Origin: Lacipirellulaceae bacterium
GTDB lineage: Bacteria; Planctomycetota; Planctomycetia; Pirellulales; Lacipirellulaceae
Reading direction: 5' to 3'
NCBI GenBank assembly: GCA_040218535.1
Contig: JAVJRG010000005.1
Coordinates: forward strand, 496,001-560,000
DNA length: 64,000 nt
The translations under genes and the position numbers were made by a program. The stretch's first letter is position 1. Every line of letters begins with the position of its first letter. The notes under the pieces were generated by a model. The model had not been told where the DNA came from. It made no database searches and saw nothing but the letters and a program-made list of their open reading frames with translations. Positions 1-9,553 of this stretch are shown piece by piece.

Positions 1-243
1 GCCATTGAGCAAGACGCCGATGTCGTGATGTTCGTCCACCGCGACGAGTATTATCAAACCAATGAAGAAGATCGCGAGGCGGTCCGCGGTGAAGCCGACC
101 TTCTCATTCGCAAGCAACGAAGCGGCCCAACCGGCGACGTGAAACTCACCTGGGTCCACGAATTCACCCGCTTCCGCAACTTCTCGCACAAGGCCTATGC
201 GGAGTTTCAGGACTTTGGCACACCGCCCGAGGCTAGTTTTTGA
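1..243 (+). CDS. dnaB: Replicative DNA helicase DnaB, C-terminal fragment
   Basis: The gene enters from the left edge; only the last 80 codons are present and the stop is TGA at 241-243. The visible protein holds the end of the RecA-like ATPase domain of DnaB. It contains AIEQDADVVMFVHRDEYY, an acidic linker, then KQRSGPTGDVKL and a final ....FTRFRNF segment. This is the canonical DnaB C-terminus: loop IV, the KQRNGPTG beta-hairpin with the arginine finger region, and the Phe/Arg-rich end. DnaB is the hexameric helicase that unwinds DNA ahead of the replication fork in the cytoplasm. The length of the C-terminal tail after the hairpin is normal. The start and Walker A lie outside the window. 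Confidence 0.93.
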   Translation, partial: AIEQDADVVMFVHRDEYYQTNEEDREAVRGEADLLIRKQRSGPTGDVKLTWVHEFTRFRNFSHKAYAEFQDFGTPPEASF

Positions 244-538
244 GCAGCTAGCTAACACCACAGCAACCCTAAGCCCTTCTTTCTCGCCCTCCGTCGCTCA
301 ATGTTTAGTTCTCCTGAAAGGGATTCCGTGGTCAAAACTCACGTATTGCTGCGGTGCCAATAAGCGAAATTGCATCCCTACAAAGGCTGCTCTGCGTCTT
401 GCCGCAAGAAAAAAATGCGGTATCTTAAGCGCAAGGAATTGCAAAAATCCCGTGAGAGCGGATGCAATTTTCGGAACCAGTCTCGGCAAATTGGCCTATT
501 TCAGCTTTTTCGCCAACGCACTTTCGACTGAACTTCCT

Positions 539-546
539 AGGAGGGG
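539..546 (+). promoter_or_regulatory. Strong Shine-Dalgarno for the giant PEP-CTERM gene
   Basis: AGGAGGGG lies 7 bases before the ATG at 554. It decides the start: the reading frame is open from 197, but only the ATG at 554 has a ribosome-binding site and is followed by a signal peptide. Confidence 0.75.
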
Positions 547-553
547 AATTCTC

Positions 554-3500
554 ATGCAGCTGACTAATCGTCTAAGCAGCTTCTTACTTGGATTTTTGGC
601 TCTGTTCTTCTGCTCGACGTTGACGCAGGCTCAAATCGACACCACCTGGACCGGTGCTGGTGACGGAGTCAGTTGGAACGATCCGGTGAATTGGTCAGCA
701 GGGGTTCCTGATACGCCGGGCAACTTCAACGCCATCATCGACAGCGATAACCTGAGTAATGCTGCAGTCATGACGGCCATTAGCGACGTCATAGTGATCG
801 ATAGCTTGACCGTCGACTCGGGTGACGTGCTTACCATCCGTGATAACAACGATTTCTCGATCGCCACTGAGGTGAGTCGACCTGACAGCGGGGCAATTAT
901 AAACAATGGCCTAATCGAGCTTTTCACCAACGGCAACATTACCGACTTGATCGTCCGAGACGAAGTCTCACTCTCAGGCACCGGTACGTTGCGTATCGGT
1001 GGAGCCAATAGCAATAGCCGAATCGTCGACAACAGCGGCGCGAACGGACACCTCACCAACAGTAGCACCATTGAGGGTTTCGGGCAGATAGGCGTCAATA
1101 CCTTGCAAATCACCAACTTGGCTGGCGGGCTTATTGATGCCAACAATGCTGGTGGGGCAGCACTAACCGTGGACCCCAACGCCGGCGGAGGGGTGACCAA
1201 CCAAGGTACGTTGCGAGGCTCCGCTGGTGGTAATCTGATTCTCACCAGCGGAAACTTCGCGAACACCGGCGGAGTGATTGAAGCCTTGGATGCTTCTTTG
1301 GTAACGCTCCAAGGTTCTGCAACCTTAACTGGCGGTACGTTGCAAACGACCGGGACCGGGGTTGTTCGCGTATTCAATAGCAACATTGCCACGCTTAACG
1401 ATCTCACGATCATCGGAAATTTTCAGCAACTCGATAATTCCGATCTTTTGATCAACGGCACGATCGATAATCAGTCCAGCGATTTCACAATCACGACTGC
1501 GGGCAATCTCACCGACGTCATCATTCCAACTTCGGCGACACTTTCTGGTGGCGGTACCGTGACTCTCGGAGGAGCCAATAATAATGCTCGCATCGTCGAC
1601 AATGGTGGTGGCAACAGCGTGCTAACCAATGCAAACCACACGATTCAGGGCAGAGGCCAAATCGGCGCAAACACGCTCGAAATTATTAATCAGGCCGGTG
1701 GTCTAATTAACGCGAACGACAGTAGCGGCACGCTCGTCGTCGACCCGAATGCAAGTGGCGGTCTGACGAATCAAGGAACCATGCGTGCTTCTGCTGGAGC
1801 GAATCTCATTCTCCAGGCGGGTAACTTCAACAATGCTGGGGGAGTTGTCGAAGCTCTTGACGCGTCAAAAACCACACTTACCGGATCGGCCAACGTTACT
1901 GGTGGTACTCTGCAGACCAGCGGTACAGGAGTCATTGAAGTTCCCGGCAGTACGAATGCCACACTCGACGGCGTCACGCTCGTCGGGTCCTTTCAAATGC
2001 TCAACAATAGCGACCTAATTCTCGGTGCCACGCTGATCAATCAGTCGAACAATTTCACGGTCAATAACCTCGGAAATCTTACAGACATTGTTATTCCAAC
2101 TGCCTCGGTCCTCTCTGGTGGTGGAACGGTCACGCTCGCGGGCTCAACCAATAGCAGCCGTATCACCGATAATAGCGGCTCGAATGGCGTCTTCACAAAC
2201 GTTGATAATACGCTGGAAGGCCGAGGCCAGATCGGTGCAAACACACTACAGATCATCAATCAAGTAGGCGGGTTAATTGACGCAAATAGTACCGGCAATA
2301 CATTGACCCTCGACCCGAACGCTGCTGGCGGTTTGCAAAACCAAGGGACATTGCGCGCTACCAATGGTGGGATTCTGGTATTTGCTGCCGGCGAGTTCAC
2401 GAACACCGGTGCGACGATTGAAGCGACGGGGGCCGGTTCCGAAGTGCGAATGACAAACAACGCTGTGATCACAGGCGGAACCCTTCGCAGTAGCAGCGGC
2501 GGACTTGTCCGTGTGAACGCAAGCACCAATGTTTTCCTCGTGGATGCCCTTCTCGAAGGAACTCTCCAGGCTGACAACAATTCTGACTTGGGCATCAGCG
2601 GTACGATCACGAATAACGCTACTATCACGATGGCGTCCCTAGGCAACAACACCGATGTCCAAGTCCAAGCCAGTGGTGCCACGCTGACAGGTAGTGGCAA
2701 AGTGGTACTCACCAGTACTGGCGGTAACGCCGCTGGCATCGACGGCATTAGCAACGCAGTCCTCACCCACGGATCTGCTCACTCGATTGAAGGGCAGGGG
2801 GCTATCGGCAGAAACGCGATTGGCATCGTCAACGATGGATTGATCGACGCTAACGTCAACGGACAATTCCTCACGATTGATCCGGATGCGGTCACTGGAA
2901 TGGATAACAATTCCACCCTGCGTGCGTCGAATGGCGGTTTGCTGCTACTAACGGGCAACGCAGGCGGAGTGTTTACAAACGAAGGGGGAACCATCGAAGC
3001 GACGGGAGCGGATTCTGAGGTCCGATTAATCACCACGGCTAGCATCAATGGTGGAACTGTCCGCGGTTTTGATGGTGGTTTGGTACGCGTGAATTCCAGT
3101 CAGAACGTATTCTTCAATGATGTCACGTTCGAAGGAGCCATCCAGAGCGACAACAACTCTGACTTTGGTATCAGCGGCACCATAACCAACAACGGCACCA
3201 TCACGATGGCCTCGGCTGGTAATAATACCGATGTCGAAGTTCAAGCTGGTGGTGTCACGCTAACTGGGACTGGGAAAGTCGTGTTGACGACGACGAGTAG
3301 TAACAACGCAGGAATCAACGGCGTTGGCAATTCCGTTTTGACGAACTCGGCAACGCATACGATTGAAGGGCAGGGCTTCATTGGGAGAAACACGATTGGT
3401 GTTGTTAATCAGGGGCTCATTAACGCGAATGTGGCCGGGCAATCCTTGACGCTTGACCCCGATGCTGTCAACGGTCTCAATAACACAGGGTCCATCCAGG

Positions 3501-4708
3501 CAACCAGCGGTAGTCTTGTGATTCTGACAGGCAATGCTGGTGGCGAATTCGTCAACGCGGGCGGAATCATCGAAGCGGTCGGTGCCGGTTCAGAGGTGCT
3601 GCTAACCACGAATGCCTCAGTGCTCGGCGGTACCGTGCGAAGCACCGGAGGAGGAATCGTCCGTGGTAGTACTAGTCAGAACTATTTCTTTACCGATGTC
3701 ACTATCGAGGGACAAATTGAGGCTGCCAATAACTCTGATTTTGGCGTCAGCGGTACCATCACAAATACTGGGACGATTACGCTCGCCTCGACCTTCAATG
3801 CGACTGATTTGGAAGTACAAGCCGGAGGGGCGACACTGACCGGAGGGGGGACGCTCGCATTTCAGGGCAATAATCCAGGAATCAACGCGATTGCTAATGC
3901 CACACTGACAAACATGGATAATACGATCCAAGGCGAAGGAAGAATTGACTCGCCGCTCGTCAATAATGGTAGTCTTGTGGGCACTTCCGCGACCGAGATC
4001 ATCGAAGTGAACAGTCGCCTCAGCGGCGATGGGGCTTTAGAAAATGTGCGAATCGACAATGTCCATGCTCCTGGAGACGGTGCCTCTGGCTTCGCAACCG
4101 CGAGTGTTCCCGTTGGTGGCGAGTACACGATCGCCAATTCGGGCGAACTGCACTTTCAGATTGGCGGTACGTCGATTGGTGAGTTCGACCAGCTCGATTC
4201 TACTGGAACGCTCAACCTGGATGGTGATTTGCTCATCACCTTCACAGATATCGGCAACGGCTACGTGCCGGCTGCCGGCGATCAGTTTACGATTATTCAA
4301 TCGACTTCCGCTCTGATTGGAGCATTTGACAACATTTTCCTGGCGGAATCTGGTGGCGGACTTTCGGTCGAATGGGAACCGATCGACTTTTCAGACCCGA
4401 ACAAGATCGTACTCGAAATCGCTAGCACGAACTTCTTTGCTGCTGACTATGACGAGGATGGCGATGTCGACGCTGACGACTTGGTTGTCTGGCAAGGCGA
4501 CTACGGCACTTTCCCAGCGGCTCACACCGATGGCGATGGGGATGGCAGCTTAGTTGCAGATGGGGGAGATTTGCTAATTTGGCAACTGCAAGAAGGAATC
4601 GGAACAGACAGCATCAGCTCCACCAGCGCTATACCCGAACCAACGGCGCTGGCCCTGATGCTAGCGTTCACCCTCTCAACGACGCTCTCATCAAGCCGAA
4701 AACGCTAG
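554..4708 (+). CDS. Giant modular PEP-CTERM / dockerin-like surface protein
   Basis: Secreted protein of 1384 residues. It starts with a signal peptide (MQLTNRLSSFLLGF..., cleavage probably after TQA near residue 30). A G-x-W-x-x-x-x-N-W segment typical of planctomycete autotransporter-associated repeat proteins follows. The body has six modules of about 190 residues, spaced 564-576 bp (landmarks near 1072, 1642, 2212, 2785, 3361 and 3925). Each is rich in Gly, Asn, Thr and Ser with 'LTNQGTLRA' and 'GGTL' beta-helix-type strands. The end carries a dockerin-like pair (DYDEDGDVDADDLVVWQ and DGDGDGSLVADGGDLLIWQ) and a PEP-CTERM signal: IPEP, a hydrophobic helix, then SSSRKR. By family knowledge such proteins are sorted by an exosortase and anchored at the cell surface. 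The ligand is unknown. The start was chosen from the Shine-Dalgarno at 539-546. Confidence 0.85.
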   Translation: MQLTNRLSSFLLGFLALFFCSTLTQAQIDTTWTGAGDGVSWNDPVNWSAGVPDTPGNFNAIIDSDNLSNAAVMTAISDVIVIDSLTVDSGDVLTIRDNNDFSIATEVSRPDSGAIINNGLIELFTNGNITDLIVRDEVSLSGTGTLRIGGANSNSRIVDNSGANGHLTNSSTIEGFGQIGVNTLQITNLAGGLIDANNAGGAALTVDPNAGGGVTNQGTLRGSAGGNLILTSGNFANTGGVIEALDASLVTLQGSATLTGGTLQTTGTGVVRVFNSNIATLNDLTIIGNFQQLDNSDLLINGTIDNQSSDFTITTAGNLTDVIIPTSATLSGGGTVTLGGANNNARIVDNGGGNSVLTNANHTIQGRGQIGANTLEIINQAGGLINANDSSGTLVVDPNASGGLTNQGTMRASAGANLILQAGNFNNAGGVVEALDASKTTLTGSANVTGGTLQTSGTGVIEVPGSTNATLDGVTLVGSFQMLNNSDLILGATLINQSNNFTVNNLGNLTDIVIPTASVLSGGGTVTLAGSTNSSRITDNSGSNGVFTNVDNTLEGRGQIGANTLQIINQVGGLIDANSTGNTLTLDPNAAGGLQNQGTLRATNGGILVFAAGEFTNTGATIEATGAGSEVRMTNNAVITGGTLRSSSGGLVRVNASTNVFLVDALLEGTLQADNNSDLGISGTITNNATITMASLGNNTDVQVQASGATLTGSGKVVLTSTGGNAAGIDGISNAVLTHGSAHSIEGQGAIGRNAIGIVNDGLIDANVNGQFLTIDPDAVTGMDNNSTLRASNGGLLLLTGNAGGVFTNEGGTIEATGADSEVRLITTASINGGTVRGFDGGLVRVNSSQNVFFNDVTFEGAIQSDNNSDFGISGTITNNGTITMASAGNNTDVEVQAGGVTLTGTGKVVLTTTSSNNAGINGVGNSVLTNSATHTIEGQGFIGRNTIGVVNQGLINANVAGQSLTLDPDAVNGLNNTGSIQATSGSLVILTGNAGGEFVNAGGIIEAVGAGSEVLLTTNASVLGGTVRSTGGGIVRGSTSQNYFFTDVTIEGQIEAANNSDFGVSGTITNTGTITLASTFNATDLEVQAGGATLTGGGTLAFQGNNPGINAIANATLTNMDNTIQGEGRIDSPLVNNGSLVGTSATEIIEVNSRLSGDGALENVRIDNVHAPGDGASGFATASVPVGGEYTIANSGELHFQIGGTSIGEFDQLDSTGTLNLDGDLLITFTDIGNGYVPAAGDQFTIIQSTSALIGAFDNIFLAESGGGLSVEWEPIDFSDPNKIVLEIASTNFFAADYDEDGDVDADDLVVWQGDYGTFPAAHTDGDGDGSLVADGGDLLIWQLQEGIGTDSISSTSAIPEPTALALMLAFTLSTTLSSSRKR

Positions 4709-4723
4709 TAAGCATAAAGCCCG

Positions 4724-4748
4724 CCGCTTGCGGCTTAGCCGCGAGCGG
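4724..4748. repeat. 25-bp near-palindromic hairpin
   Basis: CCGCTTGCGGC-TTA-GCCGCGAGCGG: 11-bp arms with one G-T pair, just after the PEP-CTERM gene. It could be a transcription terminator-like hairpin or one member of a dispersed repeat family; there is no clear T-tract. Confidence 0.5.
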
Positions 4749-4873
4749 TCTTGTTCGTTTTTACGCAATCGGCTATTTCTTCGCGGTCCTAATAGCAGAG
4801 GACTTCTGCGCGCGGGCTATCACTTCGCGTTGCAGGAGCATAATCCGCCCTTTTAGAGAAGCTCGAATTGCTC

Positions 4874-7800
4874 ATGCTGCTCCCTCGACGAACGATCATC
4901 TGTGCCCTGCTTTCCCTAATGGTTGTGGCGGTCCAAGGCCTTGCCCTCGCGCAGACTGGCGAACTCCTTCCGCCTCCGCGTACTGTCGGCCAGGCTTCCG
5001 AGACATTGCCTACTAGCGGTTCATTAGAGAATCAGCCCAATGATTCTGAGACTATCGAAGAACAAGTCGTCGATGTGCGAATCGTTGGCAACGATACCAT
5101 CGAGGCCGCACAAATTGCGGCGAATATCACAACACGGGTTGGCAGACCTTTCGATCGCAGCGTCTTGCAGCGCGACGTTCGACGATTAGCGAACCTGGGA
5201 TGGTTTGTCGATGTGAAGCCGCTCTCGAAAAAGACTCCGCAGGGTCGAATTGTGATTTTTGAAGTGACCGAACGCCCGACAACTCGTTACGTGACTTACC
5301 TTGGCAACGAAAAGATCAGCGACAAGAAACTTAAGAAGCAAACCAATCTGGAAATCGGTGGCGCGGTCGATCCCTTCGCCGTTGAGGAAGGCCGGCGCAA
5401 GCTGCGCGATTATTACCAAGGCCAAGGGTACAACAACGCACAAGTGACGATCATTGAAGGGACGAAAGCGACTGACAAGGGCGTCGTTTATCTCATCAAC
5501 GAAGGCGTTTCAGAACGCATCTGGAAAGTCGAGTTCGCCGGCAACGAATTCGTGAGCGATGGTCGCTTGAAGACTCTCATTAAGTCGAAGCCGCCGTTGT
5601 TGAAACTCTTCAAAGGGTTCCTCGATCGAGGGAAGATCGATAACGACGTTGAGCAACTAACCGCCTATTACCGAGCTTTTGGCTTCTTTCAAGCACGCGT
5701 TGGTCGCAAGCTCGATTACAACGAGAAAGGCAACTGGGTAACGCTGAAGTTCGTGATCAACGAGGGTCCGCGGTACAAGGTGCGGAATGTCCGATTCATC
5801 GGCAACACAAAATTTGATCCCGAGGCCATGGCGAGCAACGCGAAGCTCATCGGCGGCCAGGAATTTGAACAGTCCAAGATGCAAAAGGATGCTCTCTGGT
5901 TGCAAGAACTCTACGGCAGCCACGGTTATGTCTTCGCGGATATTCAGCCCGAAACGATTTTCCTGGAGCAACCCGGCGAAGTCGATCTTGTTTACAACAT
6001 TGAAGAGGGTGGGCAGTTCCGTGTCGGTCGTGTGTTTGTAAACATCGGCGGCGATACTCCTCACTCGCGGCGACAAATTGCGCTCAATCGTCTCTCACTC
6101 CGTCCGGGCGATATCATGGACATTCGCGAACTCAAAGCGAGCGAACGTCGCCTCGTTGCCAGCGGCCTGCTGGAAACCGACGCGGCGACAGGCGTGCGAC
6201 CGAAGATCACCTATCGAATTCCCGACGACGCCGAATTTGGCTTAGCTGAGGGTTCCAGCGATACCTTCCGTGGGCAGTCTCCTGAGCCCGTCGGCCCGCC
6301 CGTCTTGCCACCTCCAGGTGCTTCACACTTGGCAACTCCGCAGCCGCTTCAGCCTCAAACTCTCAGACGTCAGATGGCTCGGAAGATACCGGGTCGTGAT
6401 GACATCGAAATTCACATTCACTGCCATGATGAGCAGCATCTCAGGCGTTGGCTAGATAGTGAAGCGAATCCTGAAAAGCAGTCGGTTGAATCCACTGCCA
6501 GTGCCGTTACTTTCCGAGGACAGAGCCCCGAGCCGGTGATCACTGACACGATGCAACTGCTCGAACACCGTGCCGCCCAAATGCGTCATCAGCGACTCGC
6601 TCTGCTACAGCCGACCCAACAACCCGCCCAACACCCTTGGCCGCGGCGGCAAGTCGCCCATCGGCCTGCCTCGCCCTATCAACGCATCCAGCCGGCAACT
6701 GTGCGAGGCCAAAGCCCCCAAGGGGTTCAGCAGGCCTACGCACAGGTAAACGCTCAGCCCAGCACACAGCCAACGTATGGCTTGCCGCCGGGCGGACAAG
6801 TCATCCAAGCAGGTGGACATGGTCCACAGCAGGCGAATCTCGCTCAGGGTGGCGTGCAACCCGTGCAGTATTCACCGCAACTCCAACCCCCGGCAGGTTC
6901 GATCGCGCCGACTCCGCTGAACACCCAGGGGCCACTTTTAGGATCTCAGATTTTCCCCGATGGGCGTTATGGTGCGCTTGGGGCACCTTATCCTCAGGAA
7001 GTCGTCGACATTTACATCAACGGTAACGAGACCCAAACCGGACGACTCATGCTTGGCGTGGGTGTGAACTCCGATGCTGGCGTTGTTGGTAACATCGTGA
7101 TCGATGAGCGGAACTTCAACTGGCGGCGACCTCCGCGTAGCTTTGACGACATTCGCAACGGCTATGCCTTTCGTGGCGACGGTCAGCGGTTCCGGATTGA
7201 TGCTTCACCCGGTAGCGAAGTGAACCGCTATCTCGTGAGTTTTCAGGATCCTTACATTTTCGATCGTCCCATTAGCTTGGGACTTAGTGCCTCGTACTTT
7301 GATCGCCGTTATCGGAACTGGGATGAGCAACGCCTCGGTGGTCGGATTTCGCTTGGTCGTCAGTGGGTAGAGCGTGATCTTTCCGCGACGATTTCTTACC
7401 GTGGCGAGAACGTCAACATTCATGACATTAGTAATCCGGCTCAACCTGACTTGGCTGCAGCGGTTGGCGATAACTCGCTGCATGGTTTTCGGCTGAGCGT
7501 GATTAACGATACTCGCGATAGTGCGTTCCTGCCGACGCAGGGTCACTACATCGAACTTGCCGGCGAGCAGGTGATCGGCTCCTTCGATTACCCCCGGGTC
7601 ACGGCTGAGTTGCGTGAGCATCTCCTATTGTTCGAGCGCCCTGACCATTCAGGCCGTCACGTGCTGAGCTACAGCACCAACTTTGGCTACACGGGAACAC
7701 AGACACCGATCTACGAACACTTCTTTGCAGGTGGTTTCGCCACGATGCGTGGTTTTGACTTCCGCGGAGCTTCGCCAATCGACGTGGCCAACGGCAATGT

Positions 7801-8077
7801 CGAAGTGGGTGGTCACTTCCAGTGGCTAAACTCGTTCCAGTACCTTTTCCCGATTACCGCCGACGAGATGCTGCATGGCGTCGCGTTCGTCGACTTTGGT
7901 ACGGTCGAGCCGGATATCGAAATCAACGATTTCCGTGTTGCTCCTGGTGTGGGTCTGCGAATCACTGTCCCCGCGATGGGACCTGCCCCAATCGCGTTGG
8001 ACTTTGCGTTCCCAGTGGCCAAAGCAGACTTCGACGATACGCAAGTGTTTAGCTTTAGTCTTGGGTTCTCACGGTAA
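4874..8077 (+). CDS. bamA: BamA-type outer-membrane assembly protein with Gln/Pro-rich insert
   Basis: About 1067 residues, against about 800 for typical BamA. It begins with a signal peptide (MLLPRRTIICALLSL..., to ALAQ). Five POTRA-like domains follow (starting near residues 63, 140, 215, 295 and 375; each opens with a strand such as VVDVRIVGN or WKVEFAGN). Residues about 452-705 are a low-complexity Gln/Pro/His-rich insert with three RGQSP motifs. Residues about 707-1067 form the 16-strand Omp85 barrel with the loop-6 motif (MRGFDFRG; MRGF stands for the VRGF signature) and a terminal SLGFSR strand. By family it inserts beta-barrel proteins into the outer membrane. A TTG two codons upstream (4868) is an alternative start; ATG 4874 was preferred. 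The insert between the POTRA domains and the barrel is the odd feature. TamA or another Omp85 member is the alternative, but five POTRA domains favour BamA. Confidence 0.85.
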   Translation: MLLPRRTIICALLSLMVVAVQGLALAQTGELLPPPRTVGQASETLPTSGSLENQPNDSETIEEQVVDVRIVGNDTIEAAQIAANITTRVGRPFDRSVLQRDVRRLANLGWFVDVKPLSKKTPQGRIVIFEVTERPTTRYVTYLGNEKISDKKLKKQTNLEIGGAVDPFAVEEGRRKLRDYYQGQGYNNAQVTIIEGTKATDKGVVYLINEGVSERIWKVEFAGNEFVSDGRLKTLIKSKPPLLKLFKGFLDRGKIDNDVEQLTAYYRAFGFFQARVGRKLDYNEKGNWVTLKFVINEGPRYKVRNVRFIGNTKFDPEAMASNAKLIGGQEFEQSKMQKDALWLQELYGSHGYVFADIQPETIFLEQPGEVDLVYNIEEGGQFRVGRVFVNIGGDTPHSRRQIALNRLSLRPGDIMDIRELKASERRLVASGLLETDAATGVRPKITYRIPDDAEFGLAEGSSDTFRGQSPEPVGPPVLPPPGASHLATPQPLQPQTLRRQMARKIPGRDDIEIHIHCHDEQHLRRWLDSEANPEKQSVESTASAVTFRGQSPEPVITDTMQLLEHRAAQMRHQRLALLQPTQQPAQHPWPRRQVAHRPASPYQRIQPATVRGQSPQGVQQAYAQVNAQPSTQPTYGLPPGGQVIQAGGHGPQQANLAQGGVQPVQYSPQLQPPAGSIAPTPLNTQGPLLGSQIFPDGRYGALGAPYPQEVVDIYINGNETQTGRLMLGVGVNSDAGVVGNIVIDERNFNWRRPPRSFDDIRNGYAFRGDGQRFRIDASPGSEVNRYLVSFQDPYIFDRPISLGLSASYFDRRYRNWDEQRLGGRISLGRQWVERDLSATISYRGENVNIHDISNPAQPDLAAAVGDNSLHGFRLSVINDTRDSAFLPTQGHYIELAGEQVIGSFDYPRVTAELREHLLLFERPDHSGRHVLSYSTNFGYTGTQTPIYEHFFAGGFATMRGFDFRGASPIDVANGNVEVGGHFQWLNSFQYLFPITADEMLHGVAFVDFGTVEPDIEINDFRVAPGVGLRITVPAMGPAPIALDFAFPVAKADFDDTQVFSFSLGFSR

Positions 8078-8081
8078 TCTT

Positions 8082-8149
8082 GAGCCGAGAAGCGTTAGCT
8101 CTCGGGTCCATGATGAATGTACAACCCGAGAGCTGACGCTTCTCGGCTC
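8082..8149. terminator. Long inverted repeat between convergent bamA and sigma gene
   Basis: 25-bp arms (8082-8106 and 8125-8149) differ at one position and surround an 18-base loop. The arms start GAGCCGAGAAGCG and end CTCTCGGG. It lies between two convergent genes and could end transcription from both sides. It resembles the 25-bp arm hairpin at 25408-25477 in arm length and in the AAGCGT-AGC core, so it may be a mobile or dispersed repeat rather than a simple terminator. Confidence 0.6.
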
Positions 8150-8160
8150 CTTTGATGTTG

Positions 8161-9021
8161 TTAGTTTTGCGGTGCCACCAGTGGCATGTCGTTCTCGATG
8201 CTGTCAGCCATACGGTTGAGTGCTTCGGTCTCGATCTGGCGGACCCGTTCCCTTGTGAGGCCGAGCTTTTCGCCGATCTCTTTGAGCGTCTTGGGCTCGT
8301 AGCCGTTGAGGCCGAACCGCATCCGCAGGACCGTTGCCTCACGTTGGTCCATGGTGCCCAGCATTTGCAATACATGGCGAAGGCTGTCGCTCTCGACGAG
8401 TTGCTCGTCGGGGCTCTGCTGACGCTCGTCCATCACCATGTCGCCCAACGACCAACCCGCTTCGGCCTGGTCGGTTTGTGGGGTGGCGTTGTAGATTTTG
8501 ATGGCCTTCTTGATGATGGGGAGTTTCTTCTTGGGCAGGCCGAGGATGCGGGCGATCTCCTCGGGCGTGGGGGTGCGATCGAGTTCTTCGGTCAGTCGTG
8601 CATTAGCACGTCGCCACTTGCTGAGCAGCTCGACCATGTAGGCCGGGATGCGGATCGTTTTGCCGGTGTTGATCAGAGCTCGCTTGATTGACTGCTTAAT
8701 CCAGTAACTGGCATAAGTGCTGAATCGCGTGCCCATCGTTGGGTCGAACCCTTCGACCGCTCGCAGCAAGCCGAGGTTGCCTTCCTCGATCAGGTCTTGC
8801 AGGCTCAATCCTTTGCCGGAATATCCGCGGGCGATGTTCACCACGAGACGCAGGTTCGCACGCACCATGCGATCGCGTGCCGCGAGATCGCCTTGGCCGA
8901 TCGCGGTGGCGAGGTCTTTCTCCTCCTGGGCGTTGAGGAGTGCCGTCTCGTTGATTTCGCGGAGGTAGGTTTCCAGCGGGCTTTGAACCGACGAGCGGCG
9001 GGACTTGGTTTTCGTTGGCAT
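8161..9021 (-). CDS. sigA: RNA polymerase sigma-70 factor, RpoD/SigA family (group 2-like)
   Basis: A 286-residue primary-type sigma factor that directs RNA polymerase to -10/-35 promoters. It opens with region 1.2 (SPLETYLREIN). Region 2 follows (NLRLVVNIARGYSGKGLSLQ, DLIEEGNLGLLRAVEGFDP, then FSTYASYWIKQSIKRAL, the -10 recognition and melting helix). Region 3 contains RTPTPEEIARILG. Region 4.2 has the HTH LTRERVRQIETEALNRM. Region 1.1 and the non-conserved insert of long RpoD proteins are missing. At 286 residues it is closer to group-2 alternative factors such as RpoS/HrdA, so it may be a paralogue of the housekeeping factor; the symbol marks the family only. The start ATG at 9021 is followed by a basic MPTKTKSRR leader. 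It points away from rpsA, about 530 bp upstream. Confidence 0.88.
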   Translation of the reverse strand: MPTKTKSRRSSVQSPLETYLREINETALLNAQEEKDLATAIGQGDLAARDRMVRANLRLVVNIARGYSGKGLSLQDLIEEGNLGLLRAVEGFDPTMGTRFSTYASYWIKQSIKRALINTGKTIRIPAYMVELLSKWRRANARLTEELDRTPTPEEIARILGLPKKKLPIIKKAIKIYNATPQTDQAEAGWSLGDMVMDERQQSPDEQLVESDSLRHVLQMLGTMDQREATVLRMRFGLNGYEPKTLKEIGEKLGLTRERVRQIETEALNRMADSIENDMPLVAPQN

Positions 9022-9553
9022 AGGTTGGATACCGATTTCTGCGTTTGCCGAAGGTTTCGGATCGCGGCCTTCACCGGGGCTTGGTGAAGTGGATCGGACG
9101 AGTGCTTCGAGCTATTGCTGGGTTAGTTAAGTGAGAATCCAACGCGACCAGTGGCACGGCATCCTTGCTGCGTGGCGCGATGATGATTCTTTGAGTGGGG
9201 ACTCTTTGGGTGTGGATTCTCTGGGGTGGGCTGGGGTTGTGGTACTTTCTCGGGGGTCAGCGCGGTGCGAGCACCGTGGCTAAACAGGGTTGGTTTGGGG
9301 GCGTGCTTCCTGCGCCTGGCCAAACTTTTGCCTTGCAAGGTAAGCATCGTCGTGGCGGTGCTAGCGTCTGTACGCACTGGCAAAGGTTTCCCTGTGCAAC
9401 GTCTGTTCGGTGAAAACCGGAGGTACCAATTACATCGACCCCGCGGGTTGTGCCCGCGGGGTCGTTGTCGGTGCTGTGGTTGTGGCTTCCAGCCGCAGCT
9501 TTGCGTTTCTGATTGTTCGAAACTGGGGCAGGATGCCCCAGCCACGTTGGTTG
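9022..9553. other. Non-coding spacer between sigma gene and rpsA
   Basis: No supported gene. It contains a G-rich tract on the plus strand (about 9225-9300), a perfect hairpin at 9437-9463, a GTGG-TTGTGGCTTCCAGCCGC segment and a small TGGGGCA-GGA-TGCCCCA palindrome at 9524-9540. Open frames crossing it have no conserved protein character. Confidence 0.6.
9437..9463. terminator. GC-rich perfect hairpin downstream of rpsA
   Basis: GACCCCGCGGG-TTGTG-CCCGCGGGGTC: 11-bp perfect arms, 5-base loop. It lies about 90 bp past the rpsA stop on the minus strand. No T-tract follows on either strand, so it is terminator-like or a repeat rather than a proven intrinsic terminator. Confidence 0.5.

Noticed and set aside
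495-512. Possible sigma-54 promoter (TTGGCC...AGCTT) before the PEP-CTERM gene
   Set aside because: Only nine bases separate GG and GC, where ten are needed, and the flanking consensus bases are missing.
197-553. In-frame extension upstream of the giant PEP-CTERM gene
   Set aside because: No ribosome-binding site or signal peptide; the ATG at 554 has AGGAGGGG upstream and the leader follows at once.
631-1413. Long antisense open frame inside the giant PEP-CTERM gene
   Set aside because: It is a shadow created by the repetitive codons of the sense gene; no ribosome site or protein-like composition.
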